DNA of 33,806 nucleotides, taken from DATLYB01 sp964502525 (lineage in GTDB: Bacteria; Bacteroidota; Bacteroidia; Chitinophagales; CAIOSU01). The stretch is taken from positions 1 through 33,806 of the forward strand of contig CAZCXH010000038.1 in NCBI GenBank assembly GCA_964502525.1. Reading direction: 5' to 3'. The notes below the pieces were generated by a model that worked only from the letters and a program-made list of their open reading frames with translations, was not told where the DNA came from and did not search any database. Below, piece after piece: positions 7,488 through 15,164 of the stretch. The stretch's first letter is position 1; every line of letters starts with the position of its first letter. Both the position numbers and the translations under genes were made by a program.

Positions 7488-7595
7488 CACTCGCATATTA
7501 GACCTTTTTCATAAGTCATTCCATTCGTCTTCTTGTTTTGAAGAAGATACAGATGAGGCGGTAAAAAAGCGGTTTAGGAGAGAGGTCTGTTAATA

Positions 7596-10253
7596 TTAAT
7601 AAACAATCAGCTTTTTCAGCACTAATGATAACGGTGTTTTAAGCTTAATTAGGCAAATTCCGGGGGAGATATCGTCAATTTTGACTTTCTCTGTATGTTT
7701 TCCTGGATTTTTATTGCCTCCGGATGACATTATCAGTTTTCCTGACATCGTAAATATTTCTAACCGTGAAGCCCCCGAAACGGGAAGGTGATAATTTATT
7801 GTTATGCTCCCTGTTGCGGGATTCGGAAAAAATTCAAAATAAGTTTCACCGCTCAGCGGAGTTGCATGGTTGACGCTGCTGTCCGTCAGCAGCAGGGTGT
7901 GAACAATGCTGTCACAGCCATTTCGCGCAGAGAAAGTATCAACATAAATTCCGGATGCTGTCTGCCATGCACCGCCAGCAAAAACCGAGTCGCCATAAGA
8001 CATAAAACTGGTGTCATATATTTCGCTAACGGTGTCAAACCTGAGAGCAGTTACTGCCGTGCTGTCGCAACTCATTGATGAGATGAACGTGTCGGCATAG
8101 TAGCCTTCATTAAATTGAAAGGACCCTCCTGCCCAAATGCTGTCTCCGGGACAGGCGATAACAATCATGGTGTCGGTTGCATGGCTGATTATCTCAAGCG
8201 ATGAGATAATGGTGCGACCGCAGGGCGTTTCCGGAACGGTATCATAATAAATTCCTGCTGCTTTTTGCCAATAGCCGCCAATATATGCGCTGTCGCCATA
8301 ACAAATTATTGTAAAAGAAGATGTAACAGGAAGTTGGTTAAATGTTAAAGAAAGCACCGCAATGCTATCACATCCAAACACAGAGTTGAGGGTATCATGC
8401 AGAATGGTATCGGATTTATAGAAAATACCTTTAAAGAGCAGGCTGTCGCCATGGCACAACTCATCGTGAATTTGCGTTATGGGAAGCGGATGAACGGCAA
8501 GGTGGGATATCAGAACGCTGTCCAATCCTCCTATTGACAAAAAAGTATCATAAAACGTACCTTGAATTTTTTGAAAAGCCCCTCCCGCGAACAGGCTGTC
8601 GCCAGAGCATATCTCATAGTATTCGTCCTTAAAGAGCCGGACGGGCATTCCCTCGGTGATGTTGACAAGCTGGTTGGCGGTGATATAACGGATAGTTTGC
8701 CTTGCGCCCCCTGGCCAGATTACGGTGATGCTGTCTGCAACGGTGTAGCTGCCCAATCCAAAGTGGGCGATCGTGCTGTTTTGCGAGGCCATGCTCGATC
8801 CCCCGTCAATTTCGCGGATCAATGTCCTGCCATTGACATGCGCTTCCACGCGCGAGCCGATAGCGTCAGCGTTGGAAGAAGTTCCCTTTAACTTTATTTT
8901 CAACCAATGATTGCTGCCGGATTGGTCATTCCGGAACAGCAACGCGTATTCAGCCGAAGCAATATCCTCAACGACATTTATTACGAGCAGGTCAACGTCT
9001 CCGTCATTATCATAGTCGCCTGCCGCGCAGCCCCTCCCGAGCAATGAGTCATCTATACCTGCCGGTGCGGAAACATCCGTAAAAGTGCTGTTGCCATTGT
9101 TTTCGAAAAGCTTGTTGGGGTCATTATCAACATTAGCCAAAAACGCGGGAAAATTAAGATGACCGTTGGATACGAACAGGTCTAAATAAGTGTCATTGTT
9201 GTAATCAAAAAATGTTGTTCCCCAGCTTGTTGTAAACAGCAGACCTATATGACCGTTGTTGACACCGGCATTAACGGCATTTTCATGGAAGGTGCCGTTG
9301 CCATTGCCGGTATGCAATAAATTGTCACCGATATTGGTTGCGTAGTAATCAAAAAATCCATCTTCGTTGTAATCTCCGGCAGCGATGCCCATCCCGTATA
9401 TTGCCGCGTTGAAGCCGCTGGATGCGCTGATATCGGTGAACGAATCTGCAGGATATTCGTTGCGGAATAATTTGTTCGGGACAACCCATGCTCCGTAATC
9501 GTTTACAACAAAAATGTCGGGATCGTTGTCATTGTCGTAGTCTGAAAAAGTTGTGGCAAGCCCCGTGCCCTTGTCGTTAACGCCAACCTGCTGTGCAACC
9601 TCGGTGAAAGTGCCGTTGCCGTTGTTTTTGTATAGAAAGTTGGGGAAGCCTGTATGGCTAAAACCAACATGGTTGCCGTTAACAACAAGAAACCTTTGCG
9701 TATCAACATAATTTACAACATAGATATCAAGCCATCCGTCAAGGTTATAATCTCCCATTGATGCTGACATGCTTCGCGCTTTTCCAGTTATGCCTGCTGA
9801 CTGTGTAATATCAGTGAAGGTTCCGTTGCCGTTGTTTCTGTAAAGAATACTGGTAATGAGCGGAACCATGCCGATGGGTTTTTCCATCCTGGTCACGAAA
9901 ATGTCGCTGAAGCCGTCATTGTTGATGTCTCCCGTCACAACTCCCAGCGAATAGGAAGTGTCTGTTTGATCTATTCCCGATACGTGTCCGGTTTCGTTGA
10001 AAGCGCCATTGCCATTGTTGCGGTACAGTCTGTCCGGAAGGAAACCTCCGGTCATGTAGATATCGAGCCAGCCGTCATTATCGTAATCAAAAAATGCGCC
10101 CCCGCCCCCGAGCGCAATCGGTGAGTAATACAGGTGATATATTCCGGAAGAATGACTTACTTCGGTAAACGTCTGTGATTTGCCGGTGGCGATTGATAAA
10201 GCAAGAAATGCAAATGCCGAAAGGCTTTTTATCCTGAGCAAAAGACACATCAT
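7596..10253 (-). CDS. T9SS-exported VCBS/FG-GAP repeat protein with ASPIC/UnbV domain
   Basis: This 885-residue secreted protein has a hydrophobic signal peptide (start MMCLLLRIKSLSAFAFLAL). FG-GAP/VCBS blade repeats follow (about 25-450; many FLYKNNGNGTFTEVA and GDYDNDGDVDLLV type motifs that bind calcium in this fold). Next come an ASPIC/UnbV domain (about 455-535, with HFGLG and TVIWPGG), five repeats of about 55 residues with the pattern CxGDSxxxGG...Y.DT...GCDS (about 545-800), and a type A T9SS sorting domain starting FEFFPNPATGSITINY. It is likely a cell-surface or released adhesin-like protein. The frame is open to 10340, but that extra part is hairpin-repeat DNA, so ATG 10253 (or 10250) is chosen. 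It converges with the glycosyltransferase ending at 7487. Confidence 0.9.
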   Translation of the reverse strand: MMCLLLRIKSLSAFAFLALSIATGKSQTFTEVSHSSGIYHLYYSPIALGGGGAFFDYDNDGWLDIYMTGGFLPDRLYRNNGNGAFNETGHVSGIDQTDTSYSLGVVTGDINNDGFSDIFVTRMEKPIGMVPLITSILYRNNGNGTFTDITQSAGITGKARSMSASMGDYNLDGWLDIYVVNYVDTQRFLVVNGNHVGFSHTGFPNFLYKNNGNGTFTEVAQQVGVNDKGTGLATTFSDYDNDNDPDIFVVNDYGAWVVPNKLFRNEYPADSFTDISASSGFNAAIYGMGIAAGDYNEDGFFDYYATNIGDNLLHTGNGNGTFHENAVNAGVNNGHIGLLFTTSWGTTFFDYNNDTYLDLFVSNGHLNFPAFLANVDNDPNKLFENNGNSTFTDVSAPAGIDDSLLGRGCAAGDYDNDGDVDLLVINVVEDIASAEYALLFRNDQSGSNHWLKIKLKGTSSNADAIGSRVEAHVNGRTLIREIDGGSSMASQNSTIAHFGLGSYTVADSITVIWPGGARQTIRYITANQLVNITEGMPVRLFKDEYYEICSGDSLFAGGAFQKIQGTFYDTFLSIGGLDSVLISHLAVHPLPITQIHDELCHGDSLLFKGIFYKSDTILHDTLNSVFGCDSIAVLSLTFNQLPVTSSFTIICYGDSAYIGGYWQKAAGIYYDTVPETPCGRTIISSLEIISHATDTMIVIACPGDSIWAGGSFQFNEGYYADTFISSMSCDSTAVTALRFDTVSEIYDTSFMSYGDSVFAGGAWQTASGIYVDTFSARNGCDSIVHTLLLTDSSVNHATPLSGETYFEFFPNPATGSITINYHLPVSGASRLEIFTMSGKLIMSSGGNKNPGKHTEKVKIDDISPGICLIKLKTPLSLVLKKLIVY

Positions 10254-10445
10254 TATTACCGTTAAGGATAAACGAGGTACAGGACAAATTGCATTCACCC
10301 CCTTCTCTCCCCCGAAAGGGAGATGCCTTGCGCGCTGCATCCTCCCTTGAGGGAGGTTGGAGGGTGACAGTTGTAAAGATGTAATTTATGCTTGCACCCG
10401 GGTAAACTTAAAAATAATATTGTGTTAATGCAAGCCCGGTTGCAT
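10254..10445. repeat. Intergenic hairpins upstream of the VCBS gene
   Basis: CTCCC-CCGAA-GGGAG-type and CCTCCC-TTGA-GGGAGG hairpins lie at about 10304-10358, similar in composition to the pieces near 2181 and 31110. No gene is seen. The promoter of the VCBS gene must lie here or upstream, but no confident promoter motif was found. Confidence 0.45.
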
Positions 10446-11339
10446 TTATTTGATGATTTTTTCTATTTCGTATTCCACGTTTTTCCCCCTTTCAAGAAAA
10501 AAACTTGCCGGCAAGAGCGTAAGCAAAATGATCGTGATGGCTGCGGCAATCGGATAAATCGGAAAACGGTCATTCATGCCGAATGCCCGCGCAAGTAATG
10601 TGCAGAGGATGGCAGCCGCCATGATTATAAGGGATAAGCGGACATAAGAGAACACCAGAGCGGGCCAGAAAATGCGGATTTTTTTTATAAAGGTGTATGT
10701 GGATTTGCCCTTGCTTCGCGGATTGTGCGCAACCGGCATGCTGTCCATTTTGCCAGCCGGAATTTCCCACAAATAAAGAAGATGACGGCCGATGATTTGA
10801 TTATCGCTGGTAAAAAACAGCGAGCGGTTGAAAATCCGGAATGGAGTGTAGAAGTTGATTTTGCGATAGCGGGGCATGAGGATATAATCAAAAAGCCATA
10901 TAATGAGCTGCACTATCATTTTGTGCCTGAACCCCTGCATTCGCTTCCGCGGGTATCCGAATACGATTGTTTTTCCGCTTCGCAAATAATGATTGATCAG
11001 TTTTGGCACCTCCTGCATCGGATACTGAAGGTCGTCATCCATCGTGATAATCACATCGCCTTGGGCATGGTGTATTCCGCAGGCGGTAGCGGCAAGCTGG
11101 CCGATATTCTTTTTTAGCCGGATGGCAGTTGCGAACTTTTTTTTAAGCGCAACTTCCTCCACCTTGTTCCTCGTGGCTTCGTTGCTGGCGTCATCAACAA
11201 AAATGAGAGTGGCGTTAAATCCCGCTTCAATGACGTATTGTTCAAAATCATTGACGATAGAATCCAAATTCGTGGCGCTGTTGAATACGGGTACGACAAC
11301 CGTGTACGAAATAGGTGTTGGAAATGAAGGATGGCTCAT
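10446..11339 (-). CDS. GT2 glycosyltransferase, DPM1/GtrB/ArnC-like (polyprenyl-phosphate sugar synthase type)
   Basis: This 297-residue protein has a GT-A domain starting SYTVVVPVFN, with nucleotide-sugar binding acidic residues in IFVDDAS (47-52) and the DxD-type motif DDDLQYP (101-107). A NPRSKGKSTYTF motif is typical of dolichol/undecaprenyl-phosphate glycosyltransferases. It ends with two membrane helices (about 230-250 and 262-282). Family function: transfer of a hexose or modified sugar from a nucleotide to a polyprenyl phosphate on the cytoplasmic face. Its ATG overlaps the stop of the upstream hydroxylase gene by 4 bases (ATGA), so the two are translationally coupled. The sugar cannot be read from sequence. 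Confidence 0.88.
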   Translation of the reverse strand: MSHPSFPTPISYTVVVPVFNSATNLDSIVNDFEQYVIEAGFNATLIFVDDASNEATRNKVEEVALKKKFATAIRLKKNIGQLAATACGIHHAQGDVIITMDDDLQYPMQEVPKLINHYLRSGKTIVFGYPRKRMQGFRHKMIVQLIIWLFDYILMPRYRKINFYTPFRIFNRSLFFTSDNQIIGRHLLYLWEIPAGKMDSMPVAHNPRSKGKSTYTFIKKIRIFWPALVFSYVRLSLIIMAAAILCTLLARAFGMNDRFPIYPIAAAITIILLTLLPASFFLERGKNVEYEIEKIIK

Positions 11340-12085
11340 GGCTGCTTAACGGTATCTGGCGGGTATTCCCGGAGTTCAATGTTTTTAACGGCATTTGCAA
11401 CAAATGGCGATGACCGCATTAGGAAAAGGATAAAGTTGTTGAGAACATTGATGGGGAAAGGAAATTTCCGCTTGAAGTCAACGAATAAAATAACCCGCAT
11501 TTCTGGCGAATCGTTGTGCGCCTCATGAAGAAAAGTGTCATCAAAAACCAAACTCTTACCCTGAATCCAGTGATGCCTCCTGTTCAATATCTTAATATAA
11601 CATAATTGCGGATCCGATGGAATGATCAACCCCAGATGGTAACGCAGCACTCCTTTATAAGGACCGCGGTGCGGGGCGATATGTGAATGAGGCTCAAGAA
11701 TTGAAAAAAAAGCCGTGGTCATGCCCGGAATCATCTCCACAAGTTCGGTGGTTGAAGGACAAATTAAAGCGTTGCTTTCTATTTTTTTTCCGTAGGCATA
11801 CAGGAAAAATGTTTTCCATTTGTTCCGGCTCACAATCCGCTCCTGCTCCTTGGAAATATCCTCAAAGCTGGGAACAGTGTAATTTTCAAGCACTTGATGC
11901 AGTTCCGCTAAAATGACCTGCAGGCTGCTTTCCATTTTCCCGGTCCATGGAAAATCTTTGGCATCGAATACCTCGTGTCCTTTACCCGCAAATTTGACGA
12001 GGATTGCCTCTGTCACACGGATAATTGCCTGCCCGGTGAATGATATTGCTTGGTAAGCTGGAGAGTTATGCCGGATTCTGATCAT
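11336..12085 (-). CDS. Aspartyl/asparaginyl beta-hydroxylase family dioxygenase
   Basis: This 249-residue protein belongs to the 2-oxoglutarate/Fe(II) Asp_Arg_Hydrox family. The core motifs are present: HIAPHRGPYKG (135-145) with H139 as a likely iron ligand, RYHLGL (148-153), GKSLVFDDTFLHEAHN (176-191) with the second ligand H187, and R197 for 2-oxoglutarate. There is no signal peptide, so it should act in the cytoplasm. In other bacteria, members hydroxylate peptide or lipid acyl/amino-acid groups; the substrate here is unknown. Coupling to the GT2 gene by a 4-base overlap suggests a shared pathway, perhaps modifying a lipid or glycoconjugate. Confidence 0.88.
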   Translation of the reverse strand: MIRIRHNSPAYQAISFTGQAIIRVTEAILVKFAGKGHEVFDAKDFPWTGKMESSLQVILAELHQVLENYTVPSFEDISKEQERIVSRNKWKTFFLYAYGKKIESNALICPSTTELVEMIPGMTTAFFSILEPHSHIAPHRGPYKGVLRYHLGLIIPSDPQLCYIKILNRRHHWIQGKSLVFDDTFLHEAHNDSPEMRVILFVDFKRKFPFPINVLNNFILFLMRSSPFVANAVKNIELREYPPDTVKQP

Positions 12086-12411
12086 TTCTCATTTTGCATT
12101 TTTATAATCTTTGGAAAACTCTGCTACAAGCGAATTCAGGAATCTGATTTATTGCAAAAATGCGTACCTGATTTTTATTTCGCTGTTCGGGAAATTGATA
12201 TGACACTCCTTCGGAGTTAAAAAATGATTTACAATAATGTTTTCTATAATCATTTCATTCCTTCGGAATTTTAACCCTGAAAGGGTGGCATTATGATAGA
12301 AGGGAGAACCTACATAGCCAATTGAACCCCGCAGGGGTGTCATAGAACAGCGCATCATTTAATGTATAGGTACGGATTTTTGCGATGAACCGGGAATCTT
12401 TATGCTGTCAT
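12086..12411. repeat. Intergenic hairpin cluster; copy 1 of a 95-bp direct repeat
   Basis: No gene is seen. Small perfect hairpins follow one another: ACTCCTTCGGAGT (12204-12216), ATTCCTTCGGAAT, ACCCTGAAAGGGT and ACCCCGCAGGGGT. Bases 12296-12391 are repeated in direct orientation at 13476-13570, sharing ATTGAACCCCGCAGGGG and GCGATGAACC. The two copies bracket the GNAT gene. Confidence 0.7.
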
Positions 12412-13446
12412 CTATTCAGAAAATCCGGAATAAACAAGCAGCACCGGTTCTTCGTTTTTATCATAAGCTTTTGTCAGAAAAAGAGAATGCTTTCTTTTCA
12501 GGATAACCGGTTGCATCTTGATTGACGAAATTTTTACCGTCTGCAGTTTTTTAATGGGCCTGTACCTGATGAACAAAGGCCGGATGTTTCCATTTAAAGA
12601 TCGCGCTATCCGGTAAGCTTGCCGGTGAAGGACGCCCGGATCAATAAAATTACCTGCGCTTTTTCTGCCTGTTGCGACAGAGCGCGCAGGCGTGTTGCTG
12701 ACGCCAAGGAATGGCGTAATATGAAAGATTATATCAGCCCCGGTTTTTTTCATCCCGAACTTTTCAAGTATGTGCTGCATCATCCTGTTGTTGATGCGGG
12801 CACCGCAAACCCCCAGCGGAACATTTCTCTCGATGGTATAACGGAACGCTTCTTTCATGAACTGATTCAAGGTCGCGTAGTGCCGGTATTCAGGAAGAAG
12901 GGTTATCAGCAGCGATTGAATGACATTGCCGTCAATAGCATAGGCTATCAGTCCCGCGTACCTGCCGTTTTTTTTCATCAGGGAGATAACCCGGTTCTCA
13001 GTTTTGTAGGTGCTGCTGAAGTAAGAGGCGAGAAAACGGGTTTCCTTCGGGGAAGAGATCAATTGATTTAAAAATGGAGTTTTATAGTATCCTATGGGAT
13101 CATCGCTGCAGCTTTTCAGTATTATTTCTTTCACAATGCCTTCCTGCGAGCCGTCATATTTCTCGTAGGAAATTGCCTTATTGTCCGTTTCAAGGTTCAT
13201 TTTATTTATTTCCTGCAGGGTTATCGAGTAATTAATAACCTCCCCCGCAAAATGATAGGGGAACCCAAGCTGCTCCAGTTGATTGATGATATTCAATTCA
13301 TTCACGCCCACTTTGACCCTGCACACATCGTAATTACCTTCGAGAATAGCCTTGCCCAATGCCCCGGAAGAAGTTGTTATCCTTCCCCGGCTTATTCTCA
13401 GATTGAAAAATTTGCTTTCTTCTTCCGAAAAGTAAAATTCACTCAT
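12412..13446 (-). CDS. GNAT-like N-acyltransferase domain protein with an unassigned C-terminal domain
   Basis: This 344-residue cytoplasmic protein is of two-part build. Residues about 1-230 look like an acyl-CoA N-acyltransferase of the WecD-like type, with an N-terminal lobe (YDVCRVKV, FPYHFAGEVINYS) and a core containing RYAGLIAYAIDG, LLPEYRHYATLNQFMKEAF and GVCGARINNRMMQHILEKFG, followed by MKKTG. Asn and Arg residues in the last block fit the acetyl-CoA side of GNATs. Residues about 255-344 (FIDPGVLHRQAYRIARSL to LLVYSGFSE) form a second, mixed alpha/beta domain that I cannot assign. It may act on an amino-sugar or lipid. It sits exactly between two copies of a 95-bp repeat. Confidence 0.6.
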   Translation of the reverse strand: MSEFYFSEEESKFFNLRISRGRITTSSGALGKAILEGNYDVCRVKVGVNELNIINQLEQLGFPYHFAGEVINYSITLQEINKMNLETDNKAISYEKYDGSQEGIVKEIILKSCSDDPIGYYKTPFLNQLISSPKETRFLASYFSSTYKTENRVISLMKKNGRYAGLIAYAIDGNVIQSLLITLLPEYRHYATLNQFMKEAFRYTIERNVPLGVCGARINNRMMQHILEKFGMKKTGADIIFHITPFLGVSNTPARSVATGRKSAGNFIDPGVLHRQAYRIARSLNGNIRPLFIRYRPIKKLQTVKISSIKMQPVILKRKHSLFLTKAYDKNEEPVLLVYSGFSE

Positions 13447-13728
13447 GTTGTTGTGTTTTGTTTGCTGTCAAATTTATAGATGGGAGAATCTGCATGGCCA
13501 ATTGAACCCCGCAGGGGCGTCATAGAATAGCGCATCATGTAGTGTATAGGCGCGAATTGCGCGATGAACCAATTTTAAACTAAAATCATAATAGCAAAAT
13601 GATAATGGAACGCTGATGATGCGGATTGAGCGGATAGCCGCTGATTGTATTATCTGCATCATCCTGTTTTTCTGCGTCATCAGCGTTCTGTTTTAATTTA
13701 ATGAAAACTCAGGCGGGCTAAATGATGG
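13447..13728. repeat. Repeats: 95-bp direct repeat copy 2 and long hairpin copy 1
   Basis: 13476-13570 matches 12296-12391. Right after it, 13596-13694 is the first of three copies of a 100-bp imperfect hairpin whose ends read GAACGCTGATGA and TCATCAGCGTTC. This element type is common in intergenic DNA of Bacteroidota. No gene is seen. Confidence 0.75.
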
Positions 13729-14817
13729 CTACCTCTTTAAAACCTTTCCCCGTAACATTTGTCTGCCATCGGTGAGTTCGATGAAATAAACGGCTTTCCT
13801 GAAAAAGCGCGCATCAGCCATAAATGAAATCCCCTCAATTTCCTGTCTTATGATTTCCCTGCCTGTTATGTCGGTGATTGTCAAAATGCCCGAAGTCAGC
13901 GGTGATTTGATAATAAAATAATCATCCGCTGGGTTGGGAATCACCTTGAGACGGGTGTTGGAAGAAGCAGGAGCAATTTCAGAGGTGCCGGGGCAATCAT
14001 AAAAGTACCGGGTGGTGTTTGCCGGCTCCCTGAAAGCTGCCGCTGCCGTGGTCACGGTCTCCACATCATTGTCGGTTCTGTAGGTGTAGCTTCTGCTCGT
14101 AGTCACTGTTCCTGCCGGACCGATTATTGCGTCATCGGTGGTAACAATTTGCGTTATGTTATTGGCGGAAGAGGCTTCTAAAAAATCCGGAATCTCCATT
14201 GCAGGCAGGTTGCCGGCAAGATTGTTCCTGTTGTCATACGTTACATTTATTCCGACAGTGTCTCCTCCCAGTGTTATGTCTGCGGAAATGATGTTTTCAT
14301 TATCCCATGCCAGATTAAAAAGATCTGATTTGAATCCATCCGGATTGCCGGTAACGGAAAGCGGGTCCAAAACAATGCTTCGCAGTTTTCCATTGCCGTC
14401 ATATCCCAGGTCGTACGATAATGTCCACGGCTGGCCGTTATCGCCAGAGGTGTTGATGCGGGCGAGTTGATCCGCATTGTAAGAGAGGTCGAGCGCATAG
14501 TATAAAAAGGCGCTATCGGAAATAATCCGGTTGCGCTCCAGCCCCGCATATTGTCCTGCTCCATTATAAAATATCGTATCAAAACCTGTTGGACTAAGAT
14601 GTCCCGAATCGGTGTGAATGATTTTGACCAGCCTTTGCCCGTCATATTGGTAACTGCTGAATGATGTTGCCCGGCTCCCGGCTGTAATTGAATCCTTCAT
14701 GATTGCGCAATTATTCTGGGCGTAATTATCAGCCGCGGTTGAGATCAAAACCAAAATAACCCACCAGCCTGGCATCTTTGCCGGTATGGGCGGAGTTTTT
14801 GATTTACGAGTGCTCAT
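13729..14817 (-). CDS. Secreted YD/RHS-like beta-strand repeat protein with T9SS sorting domain (paralog 1)
   Basis: This 362-residue protein has a hydrophobic export segment ending NYAQ after MPGWWVILVLISTAA; a second in-frame ATG at residue 15 is an alternative start. The middle contains loosely repeated strands of the YD type (FSSYQYDGQRLVKI, DLGYDGNGKLRSI, ITLGGDTVGINVTYDNRNN, SYTYRTDNDVETV), as in DUF4595-like proteins. It ends with a type A T9SS domain beginning LKVIPNPADDYFII and closing QMLRGKVLKR. It is clearly paralogous to the gene at 29893. Function is unknown; a surface or released protein is likely. Confidence 0.75.
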   Translation of the reverse strand: MSTRKSKTPPIPAKMPGWWVILVLISTAADNYAQNNCAIMKDSITAGSRATSFSSYQYDGQRLVKIIHTDSGHLSPTGFDTIFYNGAGQYAGLERNRIISDSAFLYYALDLSYNADQLARINTSGDNGQPWTLSYDLGYDGNGKLRSIVLDPLSVTGNPDGFKSDLFNLAWDNENIISADITLGGDTVGINVTYDNRNNLAGNLPAMEIPDFLEASSANNITQIVTTDDAIIGPAGTVTTSRSYTYRTDNDVETVTTAAAAFREPANTTRYFYDCPGTSEIAPASSNTRLKVIPNPADDYFIIKSPLTSGILTITDITGREIIRQEIEGISFMADARFFRKAVYFIELTDGRQMLRGKVLKR

Positions 14818-15164
14818 AATCGGTTCGCTTGCGTGTCTGGCAGGTGTAAATTTAATACTTGCACGAACTTAGCCGTTCATTTTGAATGATAATGGAACGC
14901 TGATGGCGCGGATTGCACGGATAACGCTGATTGTTTTATCTGTGGTCATCCTGTTTTTCTGCGTCATGTGTGTTCTGTTTTTAATTTTGGTTATCGCAAA
15001 TAACAAAATGATAATGGAACGCTGATGACGCGGATTGCGTTGATAGCCCGCTGATTGTTTTATCTGCGGTCATCCTGTTTTTCTGCGTCATCTGCGTTCT
15101 GTTTTTATTTTTGAACAGATTCCGGGTTCAACTTCCTGATTTTCGGTTTTGTATTGTGACACAA
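14818..15164. repeat. Two copies of a 100-bp imperfect hairpin repeat
   Basis: 14884-14982 and 15005-15107 are copies 2 and 3 of the element first seen at 13596. In copy 3, GAACGCTGATGACGC (15017-15031) faces GCGTCATCTGCGTTC (15085-15099), 14 of 15 paired. All copies share AATGATAATGGAACGCTGATG at the left and GTTCTGTTTTT at the right. The three copies have the same orientation and bracket the YD-like gene. The divergent promoters for that gene and the plus-strand glycosyltransferase must lie in or near this stretch. Confidence 0.8.

Noticed and set aside
7500..7595. Strong terminator between the convergent glycosyltransferase and VCBS genes
   Set aside because: Only a weak 7-bp AT-rich hairpin (TCTTCTT/AAGAAGA) without a T-run is visible.
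10254..10340. N-terminal extension of the VCBS protein
   Set aside because: The region consists of hairpin repeat, and the signal peptide begins at ATG 10253/10250.
12296..13570. Integron gene cassette with attC sites
   Set aside because: The direct repeats lack recognisable attC core sites, and no integrase gene is present in the window.
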